Shown here in pieces: positions 20,130 through 29,153 of a stretch of 64,000 nucleotides of DNA; the stretch's first letter is position 1; each line of letters opens with the position of its first letter. The notes below the pieces were generated by a model. That model was not told where the DNA came from. It saw only the letters and a program-made list of their open reading frames with translations, and made no database searches. The DNA comes from an uncultured Alsobacter sp. Lineage in GTDB: Bacteria > Pseudomonadota > Alphaproteobacteria > Rhizobiales > Beijerinckiaceae. The position numbers and the translations under genes were made by a program. The DNA is taken from the NCBI RefSeq assembly GCF_945952055.1, contig NZ_CAMFHB010000013.1, positions 1-64,000 of the forward strand, given 5' to 3'.

Positions 20130-23100
20130 TCAGCTCGCTTCCAGGAACTGCTCGGCGCGTTCCAGGTCCACCGATACCAGCTGGCTGACGCCGCGTTCCG
20201 CCATGGTGACGCCGAAGAGGCGGTCCATGCGGGCCATGGTGATGGGGTTGTGGGTGATGACGATGAAGCGTGTCTCGGTCGACTGCGCCATCTCGTGCAG
20301 GAGATCGCAGTAGCGCTCGACGTTGGCGTCGTCGAGAGGCGCGTCGACCTCGTCCAGCACGCAGATTGGCGAGGGGTTCGTCAGGAACACCGCGAAGATG
20401 AGCGCGATGGCGGTCAGCGCCTGCTCGCCGCCGGAGAGGAGCGTGAGCACCTGGGGCTTCTTGCCCGGCGGGCGAGCGACGATCTCGAGGCCGGCCTCCA
20501 GCGGGTCGTCCGATTCGATGAGCTCGAGCTGTGCGGTGCCGCCCCCGAAGAGGCTCGTGAACAGGCGCTCGAAATGCCCCTGCACGACCTGGAAGGCGGC
20601 GAGAAGGCGCTCGCGGCCCTCGCGGTTCAGGTTGCCGATCGCGGTGCGCAGGCGCTTGATCGCCTCGGTGAGGTCCTCGCGCTCCGCGACGAGGCCGTCG
20701 CGCTGCGCCTCGATGGTGGACAGTTCCTCGTCCGCCCGCAGGTTGACGGCACCCAGGCGTTCGCGGTCCTGGCGCAGGTTCTCCAGCCGGCGCTCGACCT
20801 CGGCGACGTCCGGCACGGCCGCGTTCGCGGCGAGACCGGCCATCTCCGGCAGCTGCGGCGGGTCGGCCTCGAGCCGCTCCTGGATGGTGCGGACGGTCTC
20901 GCCGAGCTTCTGCCGGGCCGCCTCGAGGCGGGCTTCGGAGCGCGCGCGTTCCTCGCGCACGGACGAGAGGGCCGCGAGGGCCTCCCGGGCGACGCGGTCG
21001 AGGTCCGACAGCGCGCCCTCGGCGGCAGCCAGCACCTCGGCGGCCTCCTTGCGGCGGCCCTCGGCCTCGCTGATCTGAGTCATGACGGAGCGCCGCCGCA
21101 GCAGGAAGGCCTCGGGCGCCTCGCGCAGCGCCTCGCGCTCCTCCTCGACCTCGGTCGAGCGCCGCTCGATCTCGTCGATCTGTCGGATGCTCCGGCTGCG
21201 ACGGTCGTCCCAGGCGGTGCGCTCGGCCACGATGGCCGCGAGCCGACGGGCCCGCATCTCGCCTTCGCGTTGCAGGGACTGCACGAGCACCCGCGCTTCG
21301 CTGGCGGCCTGGCGATCGTGGGCGGCCCGCGCCTTGGCCCGGTCGAGCGCCGCCTCGAGGTCGGCGGCGCCGGGGAGGCCCGCGATCAGCGCGGTCGTCT
21401 CGTCCCGGCTGCCGATCGCGTTGGCGAGTTCCGTCGACAGGCGCTCGAGCGCGTCGGACAGGGCGGCACGGCGGGCGGCCACCTCGCCACGGCGACGCTC
21501 GGCCTCGGCGAGCCGCTGGCGCACAGCTTCCACGCCACGGCGCATCATCACGGCCGATTCGTAGTCCTGCGTCTCGTCCCGGGCGGCCAGCTTCACGGCG
21601 GCCTGCGCGGCCTCGGCCTCGACGCGAAGGCTGTCGGCGCGCTCGCGCGCCTCCTGGGCCTGGGCCTTGAGCTCGCCCAGCCGGTTGCGCTCGGCCAGGC
21701 GTCTCGCGGCGGCGCTCGGGGCATCGGCGGCACTGGTGAACCCGTCCCACCGCCACAGGTCGCCCTCGACGCTGACGAGCCGTTGCCCGGTCCTGAGCAG
21801 TCCGCGCAGGCGAGGGCCGTCGGCGCGGGCGACGACGCCCACCTGGCGCAGCCTGCGCAGCAGGGCTGGCGGGCCCTCGACATGGTCGGCCAGCGGGGCG
21901 GCGCCGGCCGGCAGAGCGGCATCCGCGCTACCGTCCGTCTCCGCCCAGTGGATCGGAGCTGCCGTGTTGGCCGGCGCGTCCAGGTCCTCGCCCAGCGCCG
22001 CACCCAGGGCGGTCTCATATCCCTTGGTCACCGTCAGCGCGTCGAGGACGGGCGTGAAGCGGCGGTCCGAGGGCGGCGTCAGCAGCTTGGCGAGGGTCCG
22101 CGCCTCGGTGTCGAGACGCTGCGCCGTGCGGTCCGCTTCCTGGAGGGGCGCGCGCAGGGCCGCTTCGCGGTCGCGGGCCGACGCATGGGCCTCGCGCGCG
22201 GCGGCGGCGCGGTCCTCGGCTTCCGCGGCCGCCTCGGTCACGGCCTCCATCTCGGCCCGCAGGGTCTCCAGGTCGGCGTCGCCGCCCAGCGAGGCGTCGA
22301 TGGCGGCGATGTCGCGCGCCACCTTCTCGCGCTCGCGCTCCAGCCGCACGACCCGTTCCTCCGCCTCGCGCAGGGCGCGTTCGGCGGCGGCGCGGCGGGC
22401 ATTGCGGTCGGCGACGGCCGATTGGGCGGCGGCCAGCGCGGCCTCCGAATCGAACAGCACGTCCTCGAGCGCCGCCAGGCGCTCCTGGGCCTCGGCCTGG
22501 GCCTCCGTCGCGCCTTCGGCGTCCGCGGCCAGTCCCTCGGATTCGGTGTCGAGGCGTTCCAGGGCGCCGGCCGCATCCTCGATCAGGGCGCGCTCGCGGG
22601 CGAGGTCGCGCACGAGTTCCTCGGCGCGCCGGGCGAGCTCGACCGCGCGTTCCTGGGCGCGCCGTTCCTCGGCGTCGAGGGCCTCGCGCGCCAGCAGCAG
22701 CCTCTGCAGTGCCGCTGCGGCCGAGGCCTCGGCATCGCGCAGGGCGGGGAGCCCGTGTGCCGCGACGGCCTGCAGGCGGGCGGACTCGGCCTGCTGGCGC
22801 GTCCGCTCGGCCACGTCCCGCACGTCGGCGTCGACCTTGGCTTCCGCGGCGAGAACAGCCTCGCTCGCCTCGCGCCACGCCAGCCACAGCAGCAGGGCGT
22901 CGGCCTTGCGGATGTCGGAGGCGAGCGAGCGGTAACGGGCGGCCTGGCGGGCCTGCCGGCGCAGGCTGTCGACCTGCCCGTCGATCTGCTGGAGCACGTC
23001 CTCCAGGCGCAGCAGGTTGTCCTCGGCGCCCTTCAGCCGCATCTCCGCCTCGTGGCGGCGGGAGTGGAGGCCGGCGATGCCGGCCGCGTCCTCGAGAATG

Positions 23101-23585
23101 CGGCGGCGGGCCTGCGGCTTGGCGGCGATGATCTCGCCGATCTGCCCCTGGCGGACCATGGCGGGCGAGCGGGCGCCGGTGGAGGCGTCGGCGAACAGGA
23201 GCTGGATGTCGCGGGCGCGGACGTCCTTCCCGTTGATCTTGTAGACGGAGCCCTCGTCGCGCTCGATCCGGCGCGTCACGTCGAGCTGGTCGGCGTCGTT
23301 GAAGGCGGCCGGGGCCGTGCGTTCCTTGTTGTCGATGACGAGGCCGACCTCGGCCGTGTTGCGGGCCGAGCGGTTGCCCGAGCCCGCGAAGATCACGTCG
23401 TCCATGCCCGAGGCGCGCAGGCTCTTGTAGGAGCTCTCGCCCATGACCCAGCGCAGGGCCTCGACGAGGTTCGACTTGCCGCAGCCGTTCGGCCCGACCA
23501 CGCCGGTCAGACCCGGCTCGATCAGGAATTCCGTGGGTTCCACGAAGGACTTGAACCCGACGAGCCGCAGCCGGGTGAGCCTCAT
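20130..23585 (-). CDS. smc: Chromosome segregation protein SMC
   Basis: Structural maintenance of chromosomes ATPase that compacts and segregates DNA with ScpA/ScpB. The 1151-residue protein has an N-terminal head with Walker A GPNGCGKSN (residues 31-39). Two long coiled coils rich in Ala, Glu and Arg (about 165-490 and 660-1000) flank a hinge (about 510-640). The C-terminal head has LSGGEQ (from 1050) and the Walker B ICVLDEVDAPLDD (D1078). Length is normal. It lies 57 bp downstream of the DsbA-like gene. Confidence 0.97.
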   Translation of the reverse strand: MRLTRLRLVGFKSFVEPTEFLIEPGLTGVVGPNGCGKSNLVEALRWVMGESSYKSLRASGMDDVIFAGSGNRSARNTAEVGLVIDNKERTAPAAFNDADQLDVTRRIERDEGSVYKINGKDVRARDIQLLFADASTGARSPAMVRQGQIGEIIAAKPQARRRILEDAAGIAGLHSRRHEAEMRLKGAEDNLLRLEDVLQQIDGQVDSLRRQARQAARYRSLASDIRKADALLLWLAWREASEAVLAAEAKVDADVRDVAERTRQQAESARLQAVAAHGLPALRDAEASAAAALQRLLLAREALDAEERRAQERAVELARRAEELVRDLARERALIEDAAGALERLDTESEGLAADAEGATEAQAEAQERLAALEDVLFDSEAALAAAQSAVADRNARRAAAERALREAEERVVRLEREREKVARDIAAIDASLGGDADLETLRAEMEAVTEAAAEAEDRAAAAREAHASARDREAALRAPLQEADRTAQRLDTEARTLAKLLTPPSDRRFTPVLDALTVTKGYETALGAALGEDLDAPANTAAPIHWAETDGSADAALPAGAAPLADHVEGPPALLRRLRQVGVVARADGPRLRGLLRTGQRLVSVEGDLWRWDGFTSAADAPSAAARRLAERNRLGELKAQAQEARERADSLRVEAEAAQAAVKLAARDETQDYESAVMMRRGVEAVRQRLAEAERRRGEVAARRAALSDALERLSTELANAIGSRDETTALIAGLPGAADLEAALDRAKARAAHDRQAASEARVLVQSLQREGEMRARRLAAIVAERTAWDDRRSRSIRQIDEIERRSTEVEEEREALREAPEAFLLRRRSVMTQISEAEGRRKEAAEVLAAAEGALSDLDRVAREALAALSSVREERARSEARLEAARQKLGETVRTIQERLEADPPQLPEMAGLAANAAVPDVAEVERRLENLRQDRERLGAVNLRADEELSTIEAQRDGLVAEREDLTEAIKRLRTAIGNLNREGRERLLAAFQVVQGHFERLFTSLFGGGTAQLELIESDDPLEAGLEIVARPPGKKPQVLTLLSGGEQALTAIALIFAVFLTNPSPICVLDEVDAPLDDANVERYCDLLHEMAQSTETRFIVITHNPITMARMDRLFGVTMAERGVSQLVSVDLERAEQFLEAS

Positions 23586-23642
23586 GACGCGCGGTCCCGC
23601 GGCGCGCGGCCTCCCGCGCGCCGAATCAGGCCGGCGGCGACG

Positions 23643-24278
23643 TCAGCTCCCGACGAGCGGAGCGAGGATCTTGTCGAACTCTTCAATCGAGATCGCGCCC
23701 CGCTGGATCTGGCCGTTGATGAAGAACGTCGGGGTCGAGTCCACGCCGATCTTGGCGCCCCGATCCCGTACCGCGTTCACCGCGTCATAGATCTGCTGGT
23801 TTTTCAAGCAGGCTTCGAAGGATTCCTGTGTAAAGCCCGCCTGCTTGACGAGCGAGGAGAGTCCCTGGAGCGGCTTGTCGGTGAACGCCCAGTTCTTCTG
23901 CTGCGAGAACAGGAGGTCGACCACCGCGTAGTATTTGTCGTTGCCGGCGCACCTCGCGAGCATGAAGCCCGCGGTGGCGAGGGGATCGAGCGGGAATTCC
24001 CGCAGCACGAAGCGGACCTTGCCCGTGTCGATGTACTTCGACTTGAGGGCCGGCCAGGTCTTGCCGTGGAAGGCCGCGCAGTGCGTGCAGGTCATCGACG
24101 CATATTCGTAGATGGTGACCTTGGCGTCGTCCTTGCCGAGGAAGATGTCTCCCATCGGACCCGGGATCGCCAGCTCGGCCGCAGATTGAGCCGCGGCCGG
24201 AGCGGACAGACCCGGCAGCGCCAGGGCGAGCGCGCCCGCGGCGGCGAGGCTGTGGAACACGGAACGGCGGGTCGGCAT
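23643..24278 (-). CDS. DsbA-family periplasmic thiol-disulfide protein
   Basis: A 211-residue thioredoxin-fold protein exported to the periplasm. Residues 1-31 form a signal peptide starting with a Tat-like TRRSVF and ending APAAAQ. The active site is CTHC (C64 and C67) in SMTCTHCAAF, with the cis-proline loop in DSTPTFFINGQ. The helical insertion typical of DsbA lies between. It resembles DsbA/ScsC-like oxidases near smc in other Hyphomicrobiales. The frame is open to 24476, but the start at 24278 gives a proper signal peptide. Redox direction (oxidase or isomerase) cannot be decided. Confidence 0.92.
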   Translation of the reverse strand: MPTRRSVFHSLAAAGALALALPGLSAPAAAQSAAELAIPGPMGDIFLGKDDAKVTIYEYASMTCTHCAAFHGKTWPALKSKYIDTGKVRFVLREFPLDPLATAGFMLARCAGNDKYYAVVDLLFSQQKNWAFTDKPLQGLSSLVKQAGFTQESFEACLKNQQIYDAVNAVRDRGAKIGVDSTPTFFINGQIQRGAISIEEFDKILAPLVGS

Positions 24279-24441
24279 CGATCGTCTCCTCGGTCTGGCT
24301 GCCCAGGCTGTGCGGCTGTCGCGCCGGAGCCGGGTCCACGTCGACAATCCATCGGCACGAGCATTGTGGCAAGACGCAGGTAAGCCCGAGTGAGACACCG
24401 GGTGGAAGCAACCTGCGCGCCCCAGCGCGGTCACAAACGCG

Positions 24442-24978
24442 TCAACGGGCCGCTTTTCGCGACAGGATGCCCGCACCGAGCCTCACCAGCGCATCCCGCA
24501 GGGCATCGTCCTCGACCCCGCCGACGACGTCACGCGCCGCCGCGACGGCGCTCTCGTCGGGGGGAGGGGGCGGCTTGGCCACCACCCTGTCGCGCCCGAC
24601 CGGCCCCTGCTTCAGGACGATGCGGCCGACACAGCGCCAGCCGTAGCGCGTGTTCACGCGCTCCATGATCACCGGGACCATGTGCTGCACTTCGAGCGCG
24701 AAGGCGCCCTCGACGCGGATCTCCAGGGTCGCCGGTTCGCCGGGAGAACCGTCGACGACGCCGGCAGGCTTGCGCGGCCAGCGCATCCGCAAGGGCTCGC
24801 AGTGAGGGGCGAGCCGGGGCCCCACGATCTCGGGCCAGCCGACGACGACGTCGGACGCCGCGAATCCCTTGGCGGCGAGAATCGGCCCGATCGCCGAATC
24901 GAGCAGGTCGGCCAGCGGCGAGAGCCGCGGCTTGAAGGGCCGGGGGGACGGGGCCTTGTCTTGCGTCGTCTTGTCCAC
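24442..24978 (-). CDS. DciA-like protein (DUF721)
   Basis: A 178-residue DUF721 protein, related to DciA, which interacts with the replicative helicase DnaB in bacteria lacking DnaC/DnaI. The core reads PLADLLDSAIGPILAAKGFAASDVVVGWPEIVGPRLAPHCEPLRM, with the family's W-x-x-IVG signature, then LEIRVEGAFALEVQHMVPVIMERVNTRYG. The GTG at 24978 has AGAGG about 8 bp upstream. An ATG at 25026 (16 further residues, very basic) is an alternative and would overlap the mutY start codon. Divergent to mutY and upstream of the DsbA-like gene and smc. Confidence 0.85.
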   Translation of the reverse strand: MDKTTQDKAPSPRPFKPRLSPLADLLDSAIGPILAAKGFAASDVVVGWPEIVGPRLAPHCEPLRMRWPRKPAGVVDGSPGEPATLEIRVEGAFALEVQHMVPVIMERVNTRYGWRCVGRIVLKQGPVGRDRVVAKPPPPPDESAVAAARDVVGGVEDDALRDALVRLGAGILSRKAAR

Positions 24979-25024
24979 AGCCTGCCTCTTGCGATGCCGG
25001 GGCCGCACCGTCAGCCTTGTTAGC

Positions 25025-26110
25025 ATGACGCGATCCCCCGCTCCCGACAAACGCGCAAGTCCGCTTCCGGATGCCGCGGACGCCCTCCTGGCCTGGTACG
25101 ACCGGCATCGGCGGGTCCTGCCCTGGCGCGCCCGCCCCGGCGAGACGGCGGATCCCTACCGGGTGTGGCTGTCGGAGGTCATGCTGCAGCAGACCACCGT
25201 CAGGGCCGTCATTCCCTATTTCCAGAGGTTCCTCTCCCTGTTCCCGACCGTCGCCGACCTCGCGGCGGCGCCGACGGAGGAGGTCATGAAGGCCTGGGCC
25301 GGGCTCGGCTACTATTCCAGGGCGCGCAATCTCCATGCCTGCGCCAAGGCCGTCGTTGAGAAGCATGGCGGCGTGTTTCCCGACGGCGAGGAAGCCCTGC
25401 GCGGCCTGCCGGGAATCGGGGCCTACACGGCGGCGGCGGTGGCCGCCATCGCCTTCGACCGCAGGGCGGTGGTGGTGGACGGAAACGTCGAGCGCGTGGT
25501 GACGCGGCTCCATGCCTTCGAGGAGCCGTTGCCCGGTTCCAAGCCCGCCATCCGCGCGCTCACCGACGCGCTGACGCCGTCGCGGCGGCCGGGCGATTTC
25601 GCCCAGGCGATGATGGACCTTGGCGCCACGCTGTGCTCGCCGAAGAACCCGGCCTGCGGGCTGTGCCCCTTCGCCGACCGGTGCGAGGCCCGCGCGCTGG
25701 GCACCGCCCAGAGCTTTCCGCGCAAGGAGAAGAAGACCGAAGGCAAGCGCCGCTCCGGCGCCGCCTTCGTCGCGGTGCGGGCCGACGGCGCCATCCTGGT
25801 GCGCACGAGGCCGCCCAAGGGTCTTCTGGGCGGGATGACCGAGGTGCCCGGGACCGCGTGGGCGGCGACCCGCGACGACTCGGGCGACCTCGGCGAGGCT
25901 CCGCTCCCCATCGCCTGGCAGAAGCTCCCGGGCGCCGTGGTCCACGTCTTCACGCATTTTCCCCTCGACCTGACCGTCTACCGTGGCCGGGCCCCGGTGC
26001 CGACGCCGGCCCCCCCGGGCACACGCTGGTTGCCGGCCGGCGAGATCGCGGGCGCCGCCTTTCCCACCGTGTTTCGCAAGGTCCTCGCCCATGCGGGCGT
26101 GGAGGGCTGA
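25025..26110 (+). CDS. mutY: A/G-specific adenine glycosylase MutY
   Basis: Base-excision enzyme that removes adenine mispaired with 8-oxoguanine. The 361-residue product has catalytic E51 in WLSEVMLQQTTV, the helix-hairpin-helix LRGLPGIGAYTAAAVAAIAF, catalytic D152 in VVDGNVERV, and the [4Fe-4S] cysteines C204, C211, C214 and C220. A C-terminal NUDIX-like domain (about 240-355) that recognises 8-oxoG follows. Length and motifs are complete. The start is the first ATG in frame ahead of the conserved domain; it has no clear ribosome-binding site. Confidence 0.96.
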   Translation: MTRSPAPDKRASPLPDAADALLAWYDRHRRVLPWRARPGETADPYRVWLSEVMLQQTTVRAVIPYFQRFLSLFPTVADLAAAPTEEVMKAWAGLGYYSRARNLHACAKAVVEKHGGVFPDGEEALRGLPGIGAYTAAAVAAIAFDRRAVVVDGNVERVVTRLHAFEEPLPGSKPAIRALTDALTPSRRPGDFAQAMMDLGATLCSPKNPACGLCPFADRCEARALGTAQSFPRKEKKTEGKRRSGAAFVAVRADGAILVRTRPPKGLLGGMTEVPGTAWAATRDDSGDLGEAPLPIAWQKLPGAVVHVFTHFPLDLTVYRGRAPVPTPAPPGTRWLPAGEIAGAAFPTVFRKVLAHAGVEG

Positions 26111-26257
26111 TCGACCCGCCCGGAGCGCCGTGAGTCCCGCACGACCGCCACGCCGCCGCGCGATGTTGCGAAACGGAAAGGTCGATCGTCCCCATCCATT
26201 GGTCGAAGGACGCAAAAATCCTGTTATTTCAACGGGATGATGGAGATCCGACCATCC

Positions 26258-26286
26258 TTGACACCTAACAGACCGGAAACTATGGT
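26258..26286 (+). promoter_or_regulatory. Promoter of the ATP synthase F0 operon
   Basis: TTGACA (26258-26263), a 17-bp spacer and TATGGT (26281-26286) make a near-consensus sigma70-type promoter. It lies 60 bp upstream of the atpI ATG with nothing else between. It is the best promoter match in the window, fitting strong constitutive expression of F0. Confidence 0.75.
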
Positions 26287-26346
26287 GCGCCCGACTTTCA
26301 AGGGGGTGTCCGGTGGCGCCCCGGGCTCTTGGGCGCGGTTTTCGCC

Positions 26347-26727
26347 ATGACGGCTGACGACCAGCGAGACGGGCACGGGACGGGACCGGGATCTCCCAGG
26401 GACGTCGATCTCTCCGGAAGGCTCGAACGCCTGGAAAAACGTCTCGCGGAAACGCGTGGCGCTGCTCCCGGCGGGCGCGCGGACCGCACGCCCCAGAAGG
26501 CAGATCCATCCTCGATGGGGAAGGCCTTCCGTCTCTCGACGGAGTTCATCGCCGGCATCATCGCCGGGGCTGGCATGGGGTGGGGGCTCGACCAGTTCGC
26601 GGGTACGCGACCCTGGGGGATGATCATCTTCGTGCTGCTGGGCTTCGGCGCCGGCGTCTGGAACGTGATGCGTGCGTCGGGCTTCGTCCGGCCGCCCGGA
26701 TCGCCGGACGCGGGTGGGGGATCCTGA
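26347..26727 (+). CDS. atpI: ATP synthase accessory protein AtpI
   Basis: Small membrane protein encoded at the head of F0 operons, thought to help assemble the c-ring and possibly bind Mg2+. The 126-residue product has a charged N-terminal half ([18 protein letters not shown]) and two transmembrane helices in the second half. These hold the family pattern [49 protein letters not shown] 26347 is chosen; a TTG at 26329 would add six residues. It is first in the operon, 86 bp before atpB. Confidence 0.92.
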   Translation: MTADDQRDGHGTGPGSPRDVDLSGRLERLEKRLAETRGAAPGGRADRTPQKADPSSMGKAFRLSTEFIAGIIAGAGMGWGLDQFAGTRPWGMIIFVLLGFGAGVWNVMRASGFVRPPGSPDAGGGS

Positions 26728-26813
26728 CCGAATTCGTGGTGCCGTTTCGACGGCGGGCGTGCGGCCTTCCTCCGGGAAGGACGCGCGACGGAAAAGAGAG
26801 AGCCTGACCGGCC

Positions 26814-27563
26814 ATGGCCGATCCGATTCATCAGTTTCAGCTGAAGACCATTGGGCAGCCTCTGTTCCACATCGGCGGGACGGAAATCGCCTTCACCCAG
26901 TCGGCGCTGTACATGTTCGCCGCCGTGGCGGTCATCACGGTCGTCATGCTGATGGCGACCTTGAGCCGCAGCATGGTGCCGTCCCGGCTCCAGTCGGTGG
27001 TGGAACTGCTCTACAATTTCGTGGCCGACACGGTTCGAAGTTCGGCTGGGCACGACGGGATGAAGTTCTTCCCGCTCGTCTTCTCCCTCTTCATCTTCAT
27101 CCTGGTCCTGAACCTGGCGGGCATGCTCCCCTACGGCTTCACGGTCACCAGCCACATCATCGTCACGGCGGCGCTCGCCGGCCTGGTGATCCTCACCGTC
27201 ATCATCTACGGGCTGATGGCGCACGGCACGCACTTCTTCGGCCTCTTCGTGCCGTCGGGCGTGCATCCGCTCATGCTGCTGATCCTGGTCCCGATCGAGG
27301 TGATCTCGTTCATCTCGCGGCCCATCAGCCTCTCGGTCCGTCTGTTCGCCAACATGCTGGCGGGTCACATCGCCCTCAAGATCTTCGCGGGCTTCATCGC
27401 CACGCTTCTGGCCGCCGGGGCCTGGGGAATCCTGTCCCCGCTGCCGCTGGCGCTCACCGTCGCGCTCACCGCCCTCGAAGTGCTGGTCGCCGTGCTGCAG
27501 GCCTATGTCTTCGCCACGCTGACCTCGATCTACCTTCACGACGCCCTTCACCCCGGCCACTGA
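26814..27563 (+). CDS. atpB: ATP synthase F0 subunit a
   Basis: Stator subunit with the half-channels through which protons reach and leave the c-ring. The 249-residue protein has five to six hydrophobic helices. The essential arginine is R176 in [20 protein letters not shown]; GIFxxPxG-like loops and the C-terminal [23 protein letters not shown] are typical of alphaproteobacterial a subunits. The start [13 protein letters not shown] also matches the family. It precedes atpE by 53 bp. Confidence 0.98.
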   Translation: MADPIHQFQLKTIGQPLFHIGGTEIAFTQSALYMFAAVAVITVVMLMATLSRSMVPSRLQSVVELLYNFVADTVRSSAGHDGMKFFPLVFSLFIFILVLNLAGMLPYGFTVTSHIIVTAALAGLVILTVIIYGLMAHGTHFFGLFVPSGVHPLMLLILVPIEVISFISRPISLSVRLFANMLAGHIALKIFAGFIATLLAAGAWGILSPLPLALTVALTALEVLVAVLQAYVFATLTSIYLHDALHPGH

Positions 27564-27604
27564 CGTCACCCCGGCCGGGGCTTCTCTCCCCACGATCCGA
27601 CCTC

Positions 27605-27610
27605 AAGGAG
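27605..27610 (+). promoter_or_regulatory. Strong ribosome-binding site of atpE
   Basis: AAGGAG with 6 bp to the atpE ATG is an almost perfect Shine-Dalgarno site. It fits the need for many c subunits per complex and helps fix the start at 27617. Confidence 0.8.
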
Positions 27611-27616
27611 TGTTCC

Positions 27617-27844
27617 ATGGATCCCGTCGCTGCGAAGTACATTGGCGCTGGTCTGGCCTGCCTCGGCATGGCGGGCGCCGGCATCGGCCTCGGCAACCTG
27701 TTCGGCCAGTTCCTGTCGGGCGCCCTGCGCAACCCGTCGGCCGCCGACGGCCAGCGCGGCACGCTTCTCCTCGGCTTCGCGCTGACGGAAGCGCTCGGCA
27801 TCTTCTCGCTGCTGATCGCGCTGCTCCTCCTCTTCGCCGTCTGA
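27617..27844 (+). CDS. atpE: ATP synthase F0 subunit c
   Basis: Proteolipid that forms the rotating c-ring. The 75-residue hairpin has helix 1 ([22 protein letters not shown]), the polar loop ALRNPSA, and helix 2 with the proton-binding carboxylate E58 in [20 protein letters not shown]. Length is standard. The glycine-rich packing pattern of helix 1 (AGAGIGLG) is intact. Translation is favoured by the strong ribosome-binding site at 27605. Confidence 0.98.
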   Translation: MDPVAAKYIGAGLACLGMAGAGIGLGNLFGQFLSGALRNPSAADGQRGTLLLGFALTEALGIFSLLIALLLLFAV

Positions 27845-27933
27845 TCGGCGGCAAGGTCGGTCGTCGTCCGGCGCGGGGCGGTCATCCGCCCCGCTGCCCG
27901 TGGTCGGCGGTCCAGTCAGTCTGAGGAATGGTC

Positions 27934-28476
27934 ATGGCGCAGACGACACATACATCGACCGGACATGCTCCCGCCGAGCACGGCGGCGGCTTTCCGCCGT
28001 TCGACAGCAGCACCTTCGGTGGCCAGCTGCTTTGGCTGGCGATTGCCTTCGGCGCGCTCTACGTGCTGATGAGCAAGGTGGCCCTGCCGCGTGTCGCCGC
28101 GATCCTCGAGGAGCGCAGCAACCGGATCGAGGGCGACCTCGACAAGGCGGCCAAGCTCAAGTCCGAGACCGATGCCGCCATCGCGGCTTACGAAAAAGCG
28201 CTCGCGGATGCCAAGGCGAAGGCCCAGGCCATCGCCGGCGAAACCCGCGACAAGCTCGCTGCTGAATCGGACGCCCGCCGCAAGGCGCTGGAGGCCGACC
28301 TCAACGTCAAGCTCGCCGCGGCCGAGCAGCAGATCGTCGACGGCAAGCAGAAGGCCATGCAGAACGTCCGCGGCATCGCGGTCGACGCGGCCGCTGCGAT
28401 CGTCGAGCGCCTTGCCGGGCAGGCGCCCGCGACCGACGAGGTCGAGGCTGCCGTTTCCCGTTCCCTGGCTCAGTGA
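27934..28476 (+). CDS. atpF2: ATP synthase F0 subunit b'
   Basis: One of the two different peripheral-stalk b subunits found in alphaproteobacteria. The product has 180 residues: a His/Gly/Pro-rich N-terminus ending PPFDSSTFGGQLLW, one transmembrane helix (about 32-50), then a long charged helix rich in Ala, Lys and Glu (RIEGDLDKAAKLKSETDAA onward) that dimerises with b. ATG 27934 lies 6 bp from a GAGGA site; the earlier ATG at 27928 directly abuts that site and is less likely. b follows 9 bp later. Confidence 0.93.
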   Translation: MAQTTHTSTGHAPAEHGGGFPPFDSSTFGGQLLWLAIAFGALYVLMSKVALPRVAAILEERSNRIEGDLDKAAKLKSETDAAIAAYEKALADAKAKAQAIAGETRDKLAAESDARRKALEADLNVKLAAAEQQIVDGKQKAMQNVRGIAVDAAAAIVERLAGQAPATDEVEAAVSRSLAQ

Positions 28477-28485
28477 GGACGCGCC

Positions 28486-28974
28486 ATGTTCTTCATGGAA
28501 CCTGAATTCTGGGTCGCCGTCGCCTTCTTCATCTTCGTGGGCATCGCCTGGAAGATGGGTGCCTTCAAGGCGCTGGTCGATGGTCTCGACGGCCGCAGCG
28601 CCAAGATCAGCGCCGAGCTGGAGGACGCCCGCCAGCTCCGCGAGGAAGCCCAGCGCGTCCTGGCGGACTACCAGAAGCGCCGTCAGCAGGCCGAGTCCGA
28701 GGCCGACGACATCGTGAAGGCCGCCCGGGCCGAGGCCGAGCGTCTCGCCCAGGACGCCCACGCCAAGCTCGCCGACTTCGTCGCCCGCCGCACCAAGATG
28801 GCCGAGCAGAAGATCGCGCAGGCCGAGGTCCAGGCGACTGCCGAGGTTCGCGCCGCTGCCGCGGAGGCCGCCGTCAAGGCTGCCGAAGGCATCCTGCGCA
28901 ACCGGGTTCACGGCGGCAGCGGCGACGCGCTCGTGAGCCAGGGCCTGGCCGAAGTTCGGGCCAAGCTGAACTGA
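28486..28974 (+). CDS. atpF: ATP synthase F0 subunit b
   Basis: Second peripheral-stalk subunit, linking F0 subunit a to the F1 head. The 162-residue product begins [25 protein letters not shown], a short membrane anchor, followed by a continuous amphipathic helix with heptad-like Ala/Glu/Arg repeats ([28 protein letters not shown]). Last gene of the F0 operon; the terminator at 29005 follows. No F1 genes are present, in keeping with the separate F1 operon of alphaproteobacteria. Confidence 0.95.
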   Translation: MFFMEPEFWVAVAFFIFVGIAWKMGAFKALVDGLDGRSAKISAELEDARQLREEAQRVLADYQKRRQQAESEADDIVKAARAEAERLAQDAHAKLADFVARRTKMAEQKIAQAEVQATAEVRAAAAEAAVKAAEGILRNRVHGGSGDALVSQGLAEVRAKLN

Positions 28975-29004
28975 TCCGCTCGCACACCGGATCCACTCCG
29001 AGAC

Positions 29005-29033
29005 AGGCCGCCTCCGGGCGGCCTTTGTCGTTT
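29005..29033 (+). terminator. Intrinsic terminator of the F0 operon
   Basis: An 8-bp GC-rich stem (29005-29012 with 29017-29024) and 4-nt loop followed by TTGTCGTTT, 30 bp after the atpF stop codon. Confidence 0.75.
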
Positions 29034-29153
29034 CAGCCCTTCCGTGTGTCCTGCCGACCCTGCATCCGGGGCGTGCGAAATTGTCGCACCCTCGCGTAAC
29101 GGTGGCTTAAGCGCTGCCGCTTTCTGCTGACGTCGTTTCAGACGTCTTTTTTT

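Noticed and set aside
20250-24383. 1377-codon plus-strand open frame opposite smc
   Set aside because: It is antisense to a full-length smc with all motifs intact; its translation is a low-complexity Leu/Gly/Arg/Ala mix with no domain, typical of shadow frames in GC-rich DNA.
26258-28974. Absence of F1 ATP synthase genes considered as a broken operon
   Set aside because: Separate F0 and F1 operons are normal in alphaproteobacteria, and the F0 set is complete with promoter and terminator.
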